Source of the DNA: Pseudarthrobacter naphthalenicus
GTDB taxonomy: Bacteria > Actinomycetota > Actinomycetes > Actinomycetales > Micrococcaceae
Length of the DNA stretch: 64,000 bases
Direction of reading: 5' to 3'
Assembly (NCBI RefSeq): GCF_029076445.1
Contig: NZ_JARESG010000010.1
Coordinates: forward strand, 62,001 to 126,000
Position 1 is the stretch's first letter. Each line of letters starts with the position of its first letter. Below, piece by piece: positions 25,733 to 33,267 of this stretch. The notes beneath the pieces were generated by a model. It had not been told where the DNA came from. It saw only the letters and a program-made list of their open reading frames with translations, and ran no database searches. The position numbers and the translations under genes are program-made.

Positions 25733-27118
25733 GTGGAGAAACATCAGTCGGCGAGGCTGAGGTTTCTCGGCGCAACGGACTCGGTGACCGGATCCAGGTA
25801 TCTGGTCGAGTCACCGGAACGGCGGATTCTGGTCGAGTGCGGGCTCTTCCAGGGCTATAAACGGATCCGGGATCGAAACCGTGTGGCGTTTCCGGTCAGT
25901 CCGGCCAGCCTTGATGCCGTCATCCTCACCCACGCCCATCTGGACCACACGGGCTATGTTCCGGCGCTGGTCCGGGACGGCTTCCGCGGCCCTATCTATG
26001 CGACACCGGGAACCACCGAGTTGTGCACCCTGCTTTTGCCTGACAGCGGTTACCTGCAGGAGGAAGAGGCCCGCCACGCGGATGACCGGGGTTCTTCCCA
26101 ACACCACCCCCCGCAGCCGCTCTATACGGCAGAAGACGCTGTTCGTTCGCTCAACAGTTTCAAAACCCGGGACTTCGACACTCCGTTCGAACTGGGAAAC
26201 GGCATCGAGGCAACCTTCCTTCCCGCCGGCCATATCCTCGGCGCTGCCCAAATTCAGCTCACCGTCGGCGGCCGGTCCGTGCACTTCACCGGTGACCTCG
26301 GCCGCGCCAACGACCCCCTCATGTATCCGCCAAGAAACCTGCAGTCTGTCGACGTGCTGGTGACTGAATCCACCTATGGGAACCGGGCACACCCCGCCGG
26401 GAACCCGGAGGCCGAACTGGGCGAGATCATCAGGCGCGTGGCAAAGAGGCAGGGCGTCATCATGATCGCAGCCTTCGCCGTGGGACGGGCCGAGACGGTA
26501 TTGCTATACCTGTCACGGCTGATGAGGAAGAAGGCGGTCCCGGATATCCCTGTCTATCTCAACAGTCCCATGGCCATTGATGCCTCCGGCATGTATCAGC
26601 GCCACCGCGAGGAACACCGGCTCGAACAGCACGAATTTGAGGCGATGTATAAGCTGGCTACCCCTGTGCGGAGCGCCGACGATTCCAAACTGCTCAACCT
26701 CCGGGGCGGTCCGATGATCATCCTTTCCGCCAGCGGCATGCTCACCGGAGGCCGGATTCTGCACCACCTTGAGAACTACGGGCCCGACCCGCGCAACGCG
26801 ATCATCCTCAGCGGATACCAGGCCGCGGGGACCAGGGGCGCTTCACTCGCAGCCGGCGAGCAGCATCTGCGGATCTACGGACAGGACATCCGGATCGGGG
26901 CCGAAGTCATCCAGATGGAAGGCCTGTCCGCCCATGCCGACGCCGACGAGCTGATCCAATGGATGCGGACCGCCCCCACAGCACCGTCAATGACCTATAT
27001 CACCCACGGCGAAGCCGACTCGTCCGACGCCCTCCGCATCCGGATCAAACGCGAACTCGGCTGGAAGGCCCGGGTGCCCGAATACCTGGAATCCGTCTCA
27101 ATGGACCATCCCGGCTAG
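25733..27118 (+). CDS. MBL-fold beta-CASP metallo-hydrolase (RNA-processing type)
   Basis: A 461-residue metallo-beta-lactamase-fold protein with the beta-CASP and C-terminal RNA-specificity (RMMBL) segments, as in CPSF-73-like and YsmF-type RNases. The metal motif THAHLDH is at residues 66-72; GHILGAAQI, FTGDLGR and the beta-CASP SPMAIDASGMY follow; near the end is SAHADADEL. The GTG start has AAGGAG seven bases upstream and removes a non-family N-terminal extension. Monocistronic, with the stop only nine bases from the convergent pcrA stop. RNA cleavage is the likely role but substrate unknown. Confidence 0.85.
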   Translation: MEKHQSARLRFLGATDSVTGSRYLVESPERRILVECGLFQGYKRIRDRNRVAFPVSPASLDAVILTHAHLDHTGYVPALVRDGFRGPIYATPGTTELCTLLLPDSGYLQEEEARHADDRGSSQHHPPQPLYTAEDAVRSLNSFKTRDFDTPFELGNGIEATFLPAGHILGAAQIQLTVGGRSVHFTGDLGRANDPLMYPPRNLQSVDVLVTESTYGNRAHPAGNPEAELGEIIRRVAKRQGVIMIAAFAVGRAETVLLYLSRLMRKKAVPDIPVYLNSPMAIDASGMYQRHREEHRLEQHEFEAMYKLATPVRSADDSKLLNLRGGPMIILSASGMLTGGRILHHLENYGPDPRNAIILSGYQAAGTRGASLAAGEQHLRIYGQDIRIGAEVIQMEGLSAHADADELIQWMRTAPTAPSMTYITHGEADSSDALRIRIKRELGWKARVPEYLESVSMDHPG

Positions 27119-27127
27119 GAGCTCTTC

Positions 27128-29716
27128 TCAGGCGTCCAGTTTGGTCAGGGGCGCGTAGCGCAGCAGGAGCCGCTTCTCGCCGACGTCGAACTTGACCTTG
27201 GCCACGGTCTTGTCTCCGGCGCCTTCCAGTGCCAGCACGGTTCCGTTGCCGAAGCTCGTGTGGTTGACCTTGTCGCCCACACTGACGGCCACGATTTCCT
27301 TCTGCGGCTGCACCCGGTTCTTGGCGATAGCGGCGGGAACGTCAGCGTTGAACCCGGCCGAGGAGTCTGCCGCCGCTCCCCGCGGCGTGCCAGCGCCCCA
27401 GAAGGATCCGCCGTACCGGCTTGAGCCGATTGACCCGCCGCTCCCCCAGCCGCCGGACTGCCGGCTGGTTCCTTCACGTTTCCAATCGACCAGTTCGGCC
27501 GGGATTTCTTCGAGGAACTGGCTGGCGGGGTTGTACTGGCTCTGGCCCCACATGCTGCGGACTTCAGACCGCGTGACGTATAACCGTTTGCGGGCGCGGG
27601 TCAGGCCCACGTACGCCAGCCGGCGTTCTTCGGCGAGTTCCTTGGGATCCGTGGCGGAGCGCTGGTGCGGGAAAAGCCCGTGCTCCATGCCGGTGAGGAA
27701 CACCACCGGGAACTCGAGGCCCTTGGCTGTGTGGAGGGTCATCAGCGTGACCACGCCCAGGCGTTTGGCCTCGGCCACCGCGGCGTCGATGTCGGCACCG
27801 GGGGCATCAGGGATCTGGTCCGCGTCAGCCACCAGGGACACCTGCTCCAGGAAGGCGCCCAGGGACCCCTCCGGATTCTCCTGTTCGTATTCACGCACGA
27901 CGGCGACCAGTTCCGCCAGGTTCTCCACGCGGGACTCGTCCTGTGGATCAGTGCTGGAACGCAGCCCGGCGAGGTAGCCGGTCTGTTCGAGGACCGCTTC
28001 CAGCGCTGCGGCGGCACCGGAACCGGTAGCCACTTCGGCGAGATCGTCCAGCAGTTTCACGAACCCCAGGACGGCGTTGACGGAGCGGGTCGCCATGCCG
28101 GGGGCTTCCTCGGCCCGCCGCGCCGCCGCCATGAAGGACATCCGCTCCCGCTGGGCGAACGCCGCCACGGCACCCTCGGCGCGGTCGCCGATGCCGCGCT
28201 TGGGTTCGTTGAGCACCCGGCGCAGGTTGACGTCGTCGTCAGGGTTGACCAGCACCCGCAGGTAGGCGAGGGCATCCTTGATTTCCTTGCGTTCGTAGAA
28301 CCGCGTGCCGCCCACCACCTTGTACGGCAGCCCCACCCGGACCAGGACGTCCTCGATGGAGCGGGACTGCGCGTTGGTGCGGTAGAAGATGGCCACATCC
28401 CCCGGGCGCAGGTTGTCCTCGTCCTGGAGCCGGTCAATTTCCTTGGCGATGAACTGGGCTTCGTCGTGCTCGTTCTCACCCACGTAGCCAATAATCTTGT
28501 GGCCCTCACCCTCGGCCGTCCACAGCCGCTTTTCGGGGCGGTTGGGGTTGCGTGAGATCACGGAGTTGGCGGCAGTGAGGATGTTTTGGGTGGAACGGTA
28601 GTTCTGTTCCAACTTGATGGTCCGGGCTTCCGGGTAGTCCTTTTCGAACTCCACAATGTTGCGGATATCGGCACCGCGGAAAGCATAGATGGACTGGTCC
28701 GAGTCCCCCACCACCGTGAGCTCCGACGCGCCGGGGCCCTCGCCCACGATCTCCCGGACCAGGGCGTACTGGGCGTGGTTGGTGTCCTGGTACTCGTCCA
28801 CCAGGACGTGCCGGAAACGGCGGCGGTAGGAGTCCGCGAGCGCCGGGAAGGCCCGGAACATATAGACGGTCTCGGCGATGAGGTCATCGAAGTCCATGGC
28901 GTTGGCCTGGCGCAGCCGCTGGGTGTAACCCTTGAAGACATCCGCCACGGCGCTTTCGAAGGGGTCGTTGAAGTTCGCGGCGGAGGCGAACGAATCGGCG
29001 TCGATGAGTTCGTTCTTCAGCGCTGAAATCTTGTGCTGGATGGCCTTGGGCGCGAATTTCTTGGGGTCCAGGTCCAGGCCCTTGGACACCTGGGTGACCA
29101 GCCGCAGGGAGTCCGCGGAGTCGTAGATGGAGAAGTTGGACTTCAGGCCCACGTTGGCCGCTTCCTGGCGCAGGATCCGCACGCAGGAGGAGTGGAACGT
29201 GGAGATCCACATGATCTTGGCCCGGCCGCCCACCAGGGCCGCGATGCGCTCCCGCATTTCGGCGGCAGCCTTGTTGGTGAAGGTGATGGCCAGGATCTCG
29301 CCGTAATGGGCCCGGTGCGTGGCGATGAGGTACGCGATCCTGTTGCTGAGCACCCGGGTCTTGCCCGAGCCGGCGCCGGCCACAATCAGCAGGGCGCTCC
29401 CTGCATGCTTGACGGCCTCCTCCTGTTGCGGGTTCAGCCCCTGCAGCAGCTCCGCAGCATTCGGCCGGTGGTGGGCGTGGTCCCCGGGACCTTCACCGTG
29501 GGGCTGCTGGCTGGCCCAGCCGCCGCCGCGCTGGATGGGCGGTTCAGCACCCTGCCCGCCACCCTGGAGGGAGCTGTTTCCGGTGCCGCCGCTGCCGCTG
29601 CCGCCCCCGGATTCGCCCGCCTCGGCGAAACCTTCCGGGCGCGACTTTGTGCGGGTGGAGGCTGCCGGGGCGGCCTTGAACGGTCCGTCAGAGTACGGGT
29701 CAAACAACATATCCAT
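27128..29716 (-). CDS. pcrA: ATP-dependent DNA helicase PcrA (UvrD/Rep family)
   Basis: An 862-residue superfamily 1A 3'-5' helicase for DNA repair and conflict resolution. A Gly/Ser-rich disordered region of about 90 residues precedes the Q-motif region LNPQQEEAV. Then come Walker A GAGSGKTRVL, motif Ia ITFTNKAA, motif II DEYQDTNHAQ, motif III GDSDQSIYAFRGAD, motif V TLHTAKGLEF and motif VI VGLTRARKRL. The C-terminus has the PcrA-type tail (KVKFDVGEKRLLLRYAPL) linked to RNA polymerase binding. The start MDMLFDPY is preferred over an upstream in-frame codon. Confidence 0.95.
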   Translation of the reverse strand: MDMLFDPYSDGPFKAAPAASTRTKSRPEGFAEAGESGGGSGSGGTGNSSLQGGGQGAEPPIQRGGGWASQQPHGEGPGDHAHHRPNAAELLQGLNPQQEEAVKHAGSALLIVAGAGSGKTRVLSNRIAYLIATHRAHYGEILAITFTNKAAAEMRERIAALVGGRAKIMWISTFHSSCVRILRQEAANVGLKSNFSIYDSADSLRLVTQVSKGLDLDPKKFAPKAIQHKISALKNELIDADSFASAANFNDPFESAVADVFKGYTQRLRQANAMDFDDLIAETVYMFRAFPALADSYRRRFRHVLVDEYQDTNHAQYALVREIVGEGPGASELTVVGDSDQSIYAFRGADIRNIVEFEKDYPEARTIKLEQNYRSTQNILTAANSVISRNPNRPEKRLWTAEGEGHKIIGYVGENEHDEAQFIAKEIDRLQDEDNLRPGDVAIFYRTNAQSRSIEDVLVRVGLPYKVVGGTRFYERKEIKDALAYLRVLVNPDDDVNLRRVLNEPKRGIGDRAEGAVAAFAQRERMSFMAAARRAEEAPGMATRSVNAVLGFVKLLDDLAEVATGSGAAAALEAVLEQTGYLAGLRSSTDPQDESRVENLAELVAVVREYEQENPEGSLGAFLEQVSLVADADQIPDAPGADIDAAVAEAKRLGVVTLMTLHTAKGLEFPVVFLTGMEHGLFPHQRSATDPKELAEERRLAYVGLTRARKRLYVTRSEVRSMWGQSQYNPASQFLEEIPAELVDWKREGTSRQSGGWGSGGSIGSSRYGGSFWGAGTPRGAAADSSAGFNADVPAAIAKNRVQPQKEIVAVSVGDKVNHTSFGNGTVLALEGAGDKTVAKVKFDVGEKRLLLRYAPLTKLDA

Positions 29717-29846
29717 GGTGCCTACAAGTCTAGGCGGTGGGGCCGACACTCACGTTCAGCCTGTGGATAACGCCATCCACCGGGACCGTTCGGACCGGCG
29801 GGCGATCCGCGGCGGAGGACTCCCGCCGCGGCGGGCCTGCCCGGGC

Positions 29847-30674
29847 TCAGGTCACCGAGCCGGCCAGGAGGGCCGCGCGCAACTCCCGCACCGCCGTCGT
29901 GCCTCCCGCCATGAACCACTGCAGCCCGTTGACCTGGACCGTGTCCGCGGTACCGCCGGCAGCCCGGACAATCGCCCTGCCCGGCAGCCAGTCCCATTCG
30001 GGGCAGCTGTGCTGGAACCAGCAACCCAGCTCCCCGTCGGCAACCCGGCCCAGGTCGCAGGACCCTGAGCCGAACATCCGCAGCGCGGCGGCGGACGTGG
30101 CAGCGGAGTGCCAGGGCATGGCGCACAGGGGATCCATCAGCCAGGTGGGGTGGATGTAGGTTGCCGCGCCGAATTCCGCGAGGGCGGTGCCGTTGCGCGC
30201 GCCGCCGTCCTGGTACGCGGTCAGGGCCTCGCCGTTGAGGGTGGCGGGGCGGGACGTTCCGCCAAGCCACAACTTATCCTCCTCCGGCTGGAAGATCGCA
30301 CCCAGCAGCACGTCCGAGGAGTCCTTGAGGGCGATGGCGGAGCACCAGTACGTGGAGCCGTGCAGGAAGTTGTAGGTCCCGTCCACCGGGTCGACCACCC
30401 AGGTCCGGCCGCTGGTCCCGGCCACCGAGGCGCCCTCCTCGCCCAGGATGCCGTCGTCGGGCCTGCACCGCTGGAGCTGCTCCAGCACGTAGGCCTCGGC
30501 AGCGTGGTCCGCGGCCGTCACAACATCCGAAATGGACGTCTTCTGCTGCGACTGCAGGCCGGCCATGCGCATCAGCAGCGCAAGCTGCCCGGCTTCGCGC
30601 ACCAGTGCCGAGGCCAGCTGGTAGTCGTCCAGGGCGGGGTCAAGTTCGAGGGCGCTGTGCCTGCCTGTGGTCAT
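29847..30674 (-). CDS. Inositol monophosphatase-family phosphatase
   Basis: A 275-residue Mg-dependent phosphatase of the IMPase/HisN/CysQ superfamily. The motifs are GEEGASV (metal Glu), WVVDPVDGTYNFLHG (metal Asp residues) and the C-terminal PEWDWLPGRAIVRAAGG. The pattern WVVDPVDGTxNF is normal for inositol-1-phosphatases and histidinol-phosphatases; I cannot choose between them. Near the inositol island in distance, but separated from it by housekeeping genes and not in an operon, so a link is not implied. It starts 32 bases from a divergent membrane-protein gene. Confidence 0.85.
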   Translation of the reverse strand: MTTGRHSALELDPALDDYQLASALVREAGQLALLMRMAGLQSQQKTSISDVVTAADHAAEAYVLEQLQRCRPDDGILGEEGASVAGTSGRTWVVDPVDGTYNFLHGSTYWCSAIALKDSSDVLLGAIFQPEEDKLWLGGTSRPATLNGEALTAYQDGGARNGTALAEFGAATYIHPTWLMDPLCAMPWHSAATSAAALRMFGSGSCDLGRVADGELGCWFQHSCPEWDWLPGRAIVRAAGGTADTVQVNGLQWFMAGGTTAVRELRAALLAGSVT

Positions 30675-30706
30675 GGCACCAGTCTATGCAGCGCCATAAT
30701 GGTGCC

Positions 30707-31357
30707 ATGGCCAAAACTCCAGCGCAGCGGATCAAGAAGCACGGCTCCAAGGCTGTCGTTCCACAGCACAGCCTCCCGCCGGTGATCAACCCCACCACCG
30801 CCCGTTCACCGCAGAAGGCCCAGAGCAACTCCAGGCTGATTGTGATCGCCGGGGTGGTGGCCAGCCTCTTCCTGTTCTGGTACCTGCACCTGCTCGCGCT
30901 GGACCAGATGACCCAGCTGTCCGCGGGGCTGGCCATGCCGGATTCCCTGGTGGGCGGCTTCGACGCGTCCTATGTTGGCCAGTTGCACGCGGCAATGGAT
31001 GACGACGCCCGCGGCCAGCTCAACTACGTCCACAAAACGGCCGGGACGCTGTTCCCGCTCATCTTCGGCTTCACGTGGCTGCTGCTGATCGGCACCAACG
31101 TTGCCAGGAAATCGCTCCGCTGGGCCCTGTGGGCCGTCCCGCTGCTGTTTGTGGTGGTCCGGTTGTGGGGCAACGTCACCATCGATTCCGTGCTGGCCTC
31201 GGAAACGGCCGACGCCGGCCAGGTCGCCCTGGCGTCCGGGCTGACCGTTGCGGGCTGGGTCCTGTTCGTTGTGAGCCTGCTCGCCGGGGCCGCCGCGGTG
31301 TTCCTGGGTAAAAAGTCCGCCGAGGCAGTTAAGCCCGGGCCGCGGCAAGAGCCCTGA
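30707..31357 (+). CDS. Four-helix integral membrane protein, unknown
   Basis: A 216-residue protein. The basic N-terminus (MAKTPAQRIKKHGSK) is cytoplasmic-like; hydrophobic helices lie near residues 46-66, 105-125, 135-152 and 170-195. An extracytoplasmic loop of about 40 residues after the first helix is rich in Asp and Gln. I do not recognise the family. The ATG at MAKTPAQ was chosen because upstream in-frame codons lie within the divergent phosphatase gene. Its 3' end overlaps the convergent DUF998 gene by 29 bases. Confidence 0.75.
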   Translation: MAKTPAQRIKKHGSKAVVPQHSLPPVINPTTARSPQKAQSNSRLIVIAGVVASLFLFWYLHLLALDQMTQLSAGLAMPDSLVGGFDASYVGQLHAAMDDDARGQLNYVHKTAGTLFPLIFGFTWLLLIGTNVARKSLRWALWAVPLLFVVVRLWGNVTIDSVLASETADAGQVALASGLTVAGWVLFVVSLLAGAAAVFLGKKSAEAVKPGPRQEP

Positions 31358-32090
31358 CCTCCCGCCGGTGCCGGTGCACGCGCTGGGCAATCACCAGCCC
31401 GGTGGCCGCCACGCCCACCGTGACCGGGTACCCCATCAGGCGTTCCAGCGTGCCCGGCTCGGGGACATGCATCCTGGTAAGACCGCCTGTCACCAGTGCG
31501 GCGAATGAGGCCAGCCCGCACACCAGGACGAACCATCCGAGCGGTGTCTGCTGCAGCCACAGCACACCCAGCACCAGCACCGCGAGCGAGCCCGCAATGA
31601 AGTACATCAGCGCGCCGGTGTAGTGCCAGGCGGAGCCCAGGTCCTCGGGTACCAGTCCCACGATCATGGTCCCGGCACCCGCGGTGCCGGCCAGAAGCCG
31701 GACCCAGAGTGCGGCCAGCCACGGTTTCCGCCGCCCACGGTGGACCGTTGCTCCCGGCCGGGCCGCCACGCACAGCAGTCCCGAGCTCAGCAGCAGCGCG
31801 CCCAGGAGCATGCCCAAACCCTGGACCACAAAGGACAGGTTCATCAGCCAGTGCAGCGGAGAACAGACATCCCGGCCGTCAAATATCCCGCAGTGCAACG
31901 CACCAAGATCGCTGATGTACCCGGTCCGGCGGCTGTAGGGCTGCGGCCCGGCCCAGCCGCCGATCACGGCTGTTTCGGCCACAAAATACTGCAGGACGCT
32001 CAGGACGGACCAGGCGCCGATGTAGTGGCGGGTGGACGCCGTGTCCGGGATGAAGACCGCTGCGGGCGAGGACATCGGGGCTGAACTCAT
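31329..32090 (-). CDS. DUF998-family membrane protein
   Basis: A 253-residue integral membrane protein with about six hydrophobic helices. The first loop has YISDLGALHCGIFDGRDVCSPLHWLMNLSFV, matching the DUF998 pattern of a short Ser-Asp-Leu-Gly turn, two Cys and a conserved Asn. The function of DUF998 proteins is not established. The ATG at MSSAPMSS is preferred; a second ATG five codons on is possible. It runs away from the tRNA-Arg gene, and its 3' end overlaps that of the preceding membrane-protein gene. Confidence 0.8.
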   Translation of the reverse strand: MSSAPMSSPAAVFIPDTASTRHYIGAWSVLSVLQYFVAETAVIGGWAGPQPYSRRTGYISDLGALHCGIFDGRDVCSPLHWLMNLSFVVQGLGMLLGALLLSSGLLCVAARPGATVHRGRRKPWLAALWVRLLAGTAGAGTMIVGLVPEDLGSAWHYTGALMYFIAGSLAVLVLGVLWLQQTPLGWFVLVCGLASFAALVTGGLTRMHVPEPGTLERLMGYPVTVGVAATGLVIAQRVHRHRREVRALAAARA

Positions 32091-32173
32091 GCCAAGAGCG
32101 TAGTACGGCCTCCCACCTTGTATGCTTGTATCCGTGTCCGGACGGACCGGCCCTGCCGGCCCAACGGACACCC

Positions 32174-32246
32174 GCCCTCGTAGCTCAGTGGATAGAGCAC
32201 GGCTCTCCTAAAGCCGGTGTCGTTGGTTCGATTCCAATCGAGGGCA
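32174..32246 (+). tRNA. tRNA-Arg (anticodon CCT)
   Basis: Full cloverleaf of 73 bases. The acceptor GCCCTCG pairs with CGAGGGC before discriminator A; the D stem is GCTC/GAGC, the anticodon stem CGGCT/AGCCG with loop CTCCTAA (anticodon CCT, reads AGG), and the T stem GTTGG/CCAAT with loop TTCGATT. No CCA is encoded. Confidence 0.97.
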
Positions 32247-32247
32247 C

Positions 32248-32721
32248 TTGAACCGTCCTGTTCCGGAGTTCAGCCTCCGCGCCTACCTGCTCGGCCCGGT
32301 GCAGCCGCCCGGCGCCGTGGCGGGAACGTGGGCCGTCGAACGCCAACTGCTGGACCGGTCCGCAGGCACCCGCGGAACCTTCACCGGCGTCGTACGTTTT
32401 GCCGTGACGGACGACGACGACGTGTCCTTCCGCGAAGAAGGCACCATGCGCTGGCCTACTTTCACCGGCCCCGCCTCCCGCGCCTATCTTCTGCGCCGCG
32501 CCGACCGGACAGACGCCCTGGACGTCTTCTTTGAGGACGGGCGCCCCTTCCACCGGATGAGCTTTAGCCCGGAAGCCAACCTGGACCGGCACTGGTGTGA
32601 CCCCGATACCTACCGTGTGGCGTACACCTGCGCGGGTCCCGATGCCTTCAGTTATTCGTGGGACGTGAGCGGGCCGCGCAAGGACCTGCTGCTGACCACG
32701 GAGCTGATGCGGCTGGGCTGA
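32248..32721 (+). CDS. DUF6314-family protein
   Basis: A 157-residue soluble protein with the pattern of the DUF6314 family (GTWAVERQLLDRSAGTRGTFTG, then FREEGTMRW, then a DVFFEDGRPFH strand and a C-terminal YSWDVSGPRKD). The fold is probably lipocalin-like; function unknown. The start is uncertain: TTG lies two bases after the tRNA and its only ribosome-binding-like bases (GAGGG) are inside the tRNA acceptor arm. A GTG 17 codons further in (VQPPGAV) is the alternative and still precedes the conserved region. Confidence 0.75.
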   Translation: MNRPVPEFSLRAYLLGPVQPPGAVAGTWAVERQLLDRSAGTRGTFTGVVRFAVTDDDDVSFREEGTMRWPTFTGPASRAYLLRRADRTDALDVFFEDGRPFHRMSFSPEANLDRHWCDPDTYRVAYTCAGPDAFSYSWDVSGPRKDLLLTTELMRLG

Positions 32722-32754
32722 AATGGCCGGCGCGAAGGGGCTAGGCTCGAACCC

Positions 32755-33198
32755 GTGAAAGCCCGCATTGTTGTCTCCGCCGTCTGCGTGTTCGACGACG
32801 CCGGGCGGCTCCTGACGGTCCGCAAACGCGGAACCACCATGTTTATGCACCCCGGCGGCAAGCCCGAACCCGGCGAGACGGCCGTGCAGGCCGCTTCCCG
32901 GGAGTTGGCCGAGGAGGTGGGGGTCATTGTTGCCCCGCAGGATCTCCAGTTGATGGGCGTCTGGATTGCCGACGCCGCCAACGAGGCCGCCACCGACATC
33001 GAAGCCACGGTGTACCTCGCCCCCGGCACGTGGACGGCCGGCGCGTCAGCCGAGATCGCCGAGATCCGCTGGCTGGACCTTGCCGCGCTGGACCGGGACC
33101 GTGAGCGGGGCGTGCCGCTGCCCGCGGATCTCGCCTCGCTCCTGACCGATTTCATCCTGCCCGAGCTGGCCGCCAAAGTAGGCCCCCACCCGAAGTAG
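32755..33198 (+). CDS. NUDIX hydrolase
   Basis: A 147-residue NUDIX-fold pyrophosphohydrolase. The NUDIX box begins GGKPEPGETA at residue 34 and continues through RELAEEVGV, with all catalytic Glu residues present (G-x5-E-x7-REL-x-EE-x-G pattern). It begins at GTG (VKARIVVSAVCVFDDAGRL). Substrate not readable; the length suggests a MutT/NTP or ADP-ribose type. It is 33 bases after the DUF6314 gene, so the two may be co-transcribed. A long hairpin begins at the last base of the stop codon. Confidence 0.9.
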   Translation: MKARIVVSAVCVFDDAGRLLTVRKRGTTMFMHPGGKPEPGETAVQAASRELAEEVGVIVAPQDLQLMGVWIADAANEAATDIEATVYLAPGTWTAGASAEIAEIRWLDLAALDRDRERGVPLPADLASLLTDFILPELAAKVGPHPK

Positions 33199-33247
33199 GT
33201 AGCAGCAGGTGTCGTTTTGACGGCTCAAAAGGACACCTGCTGCTACC
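33198..33247. repeat. Perfect long hairpin between convergent genes
   Basis: Sixteen-base perfect arms GGTAGCAGCAGGTGTC, one mismatch, then six more pairs (TTTTGA/TCAAAA) closing on loop CGGC. The first base is the last base of the NUDIX stop codon. No long T-run on either strand, so this may be a dispersed repeat doubling as a bidirectional terminator. Confidence 0.85.
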
Positions 33248-33267
33248 CAGTTGGGGACTCTAAAGCT

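Noticed and set aside
29847..30674. Reading the inositol-monophosphatase-type gene as part of the inositol island
   Set aside because: It is 8 kb away, separated by sucCD and pcrA, without the shared operator motif, and the family includes histidinol-phosphatase and other housekeeping enzymes.
32174..32246. tRNA-Arg as an integration site for a mobile element
   Set aside because: Flanking genes are ordinary chromosomal ones, no integrase is present and no second copy of the tRNA 3' end was found nearby.
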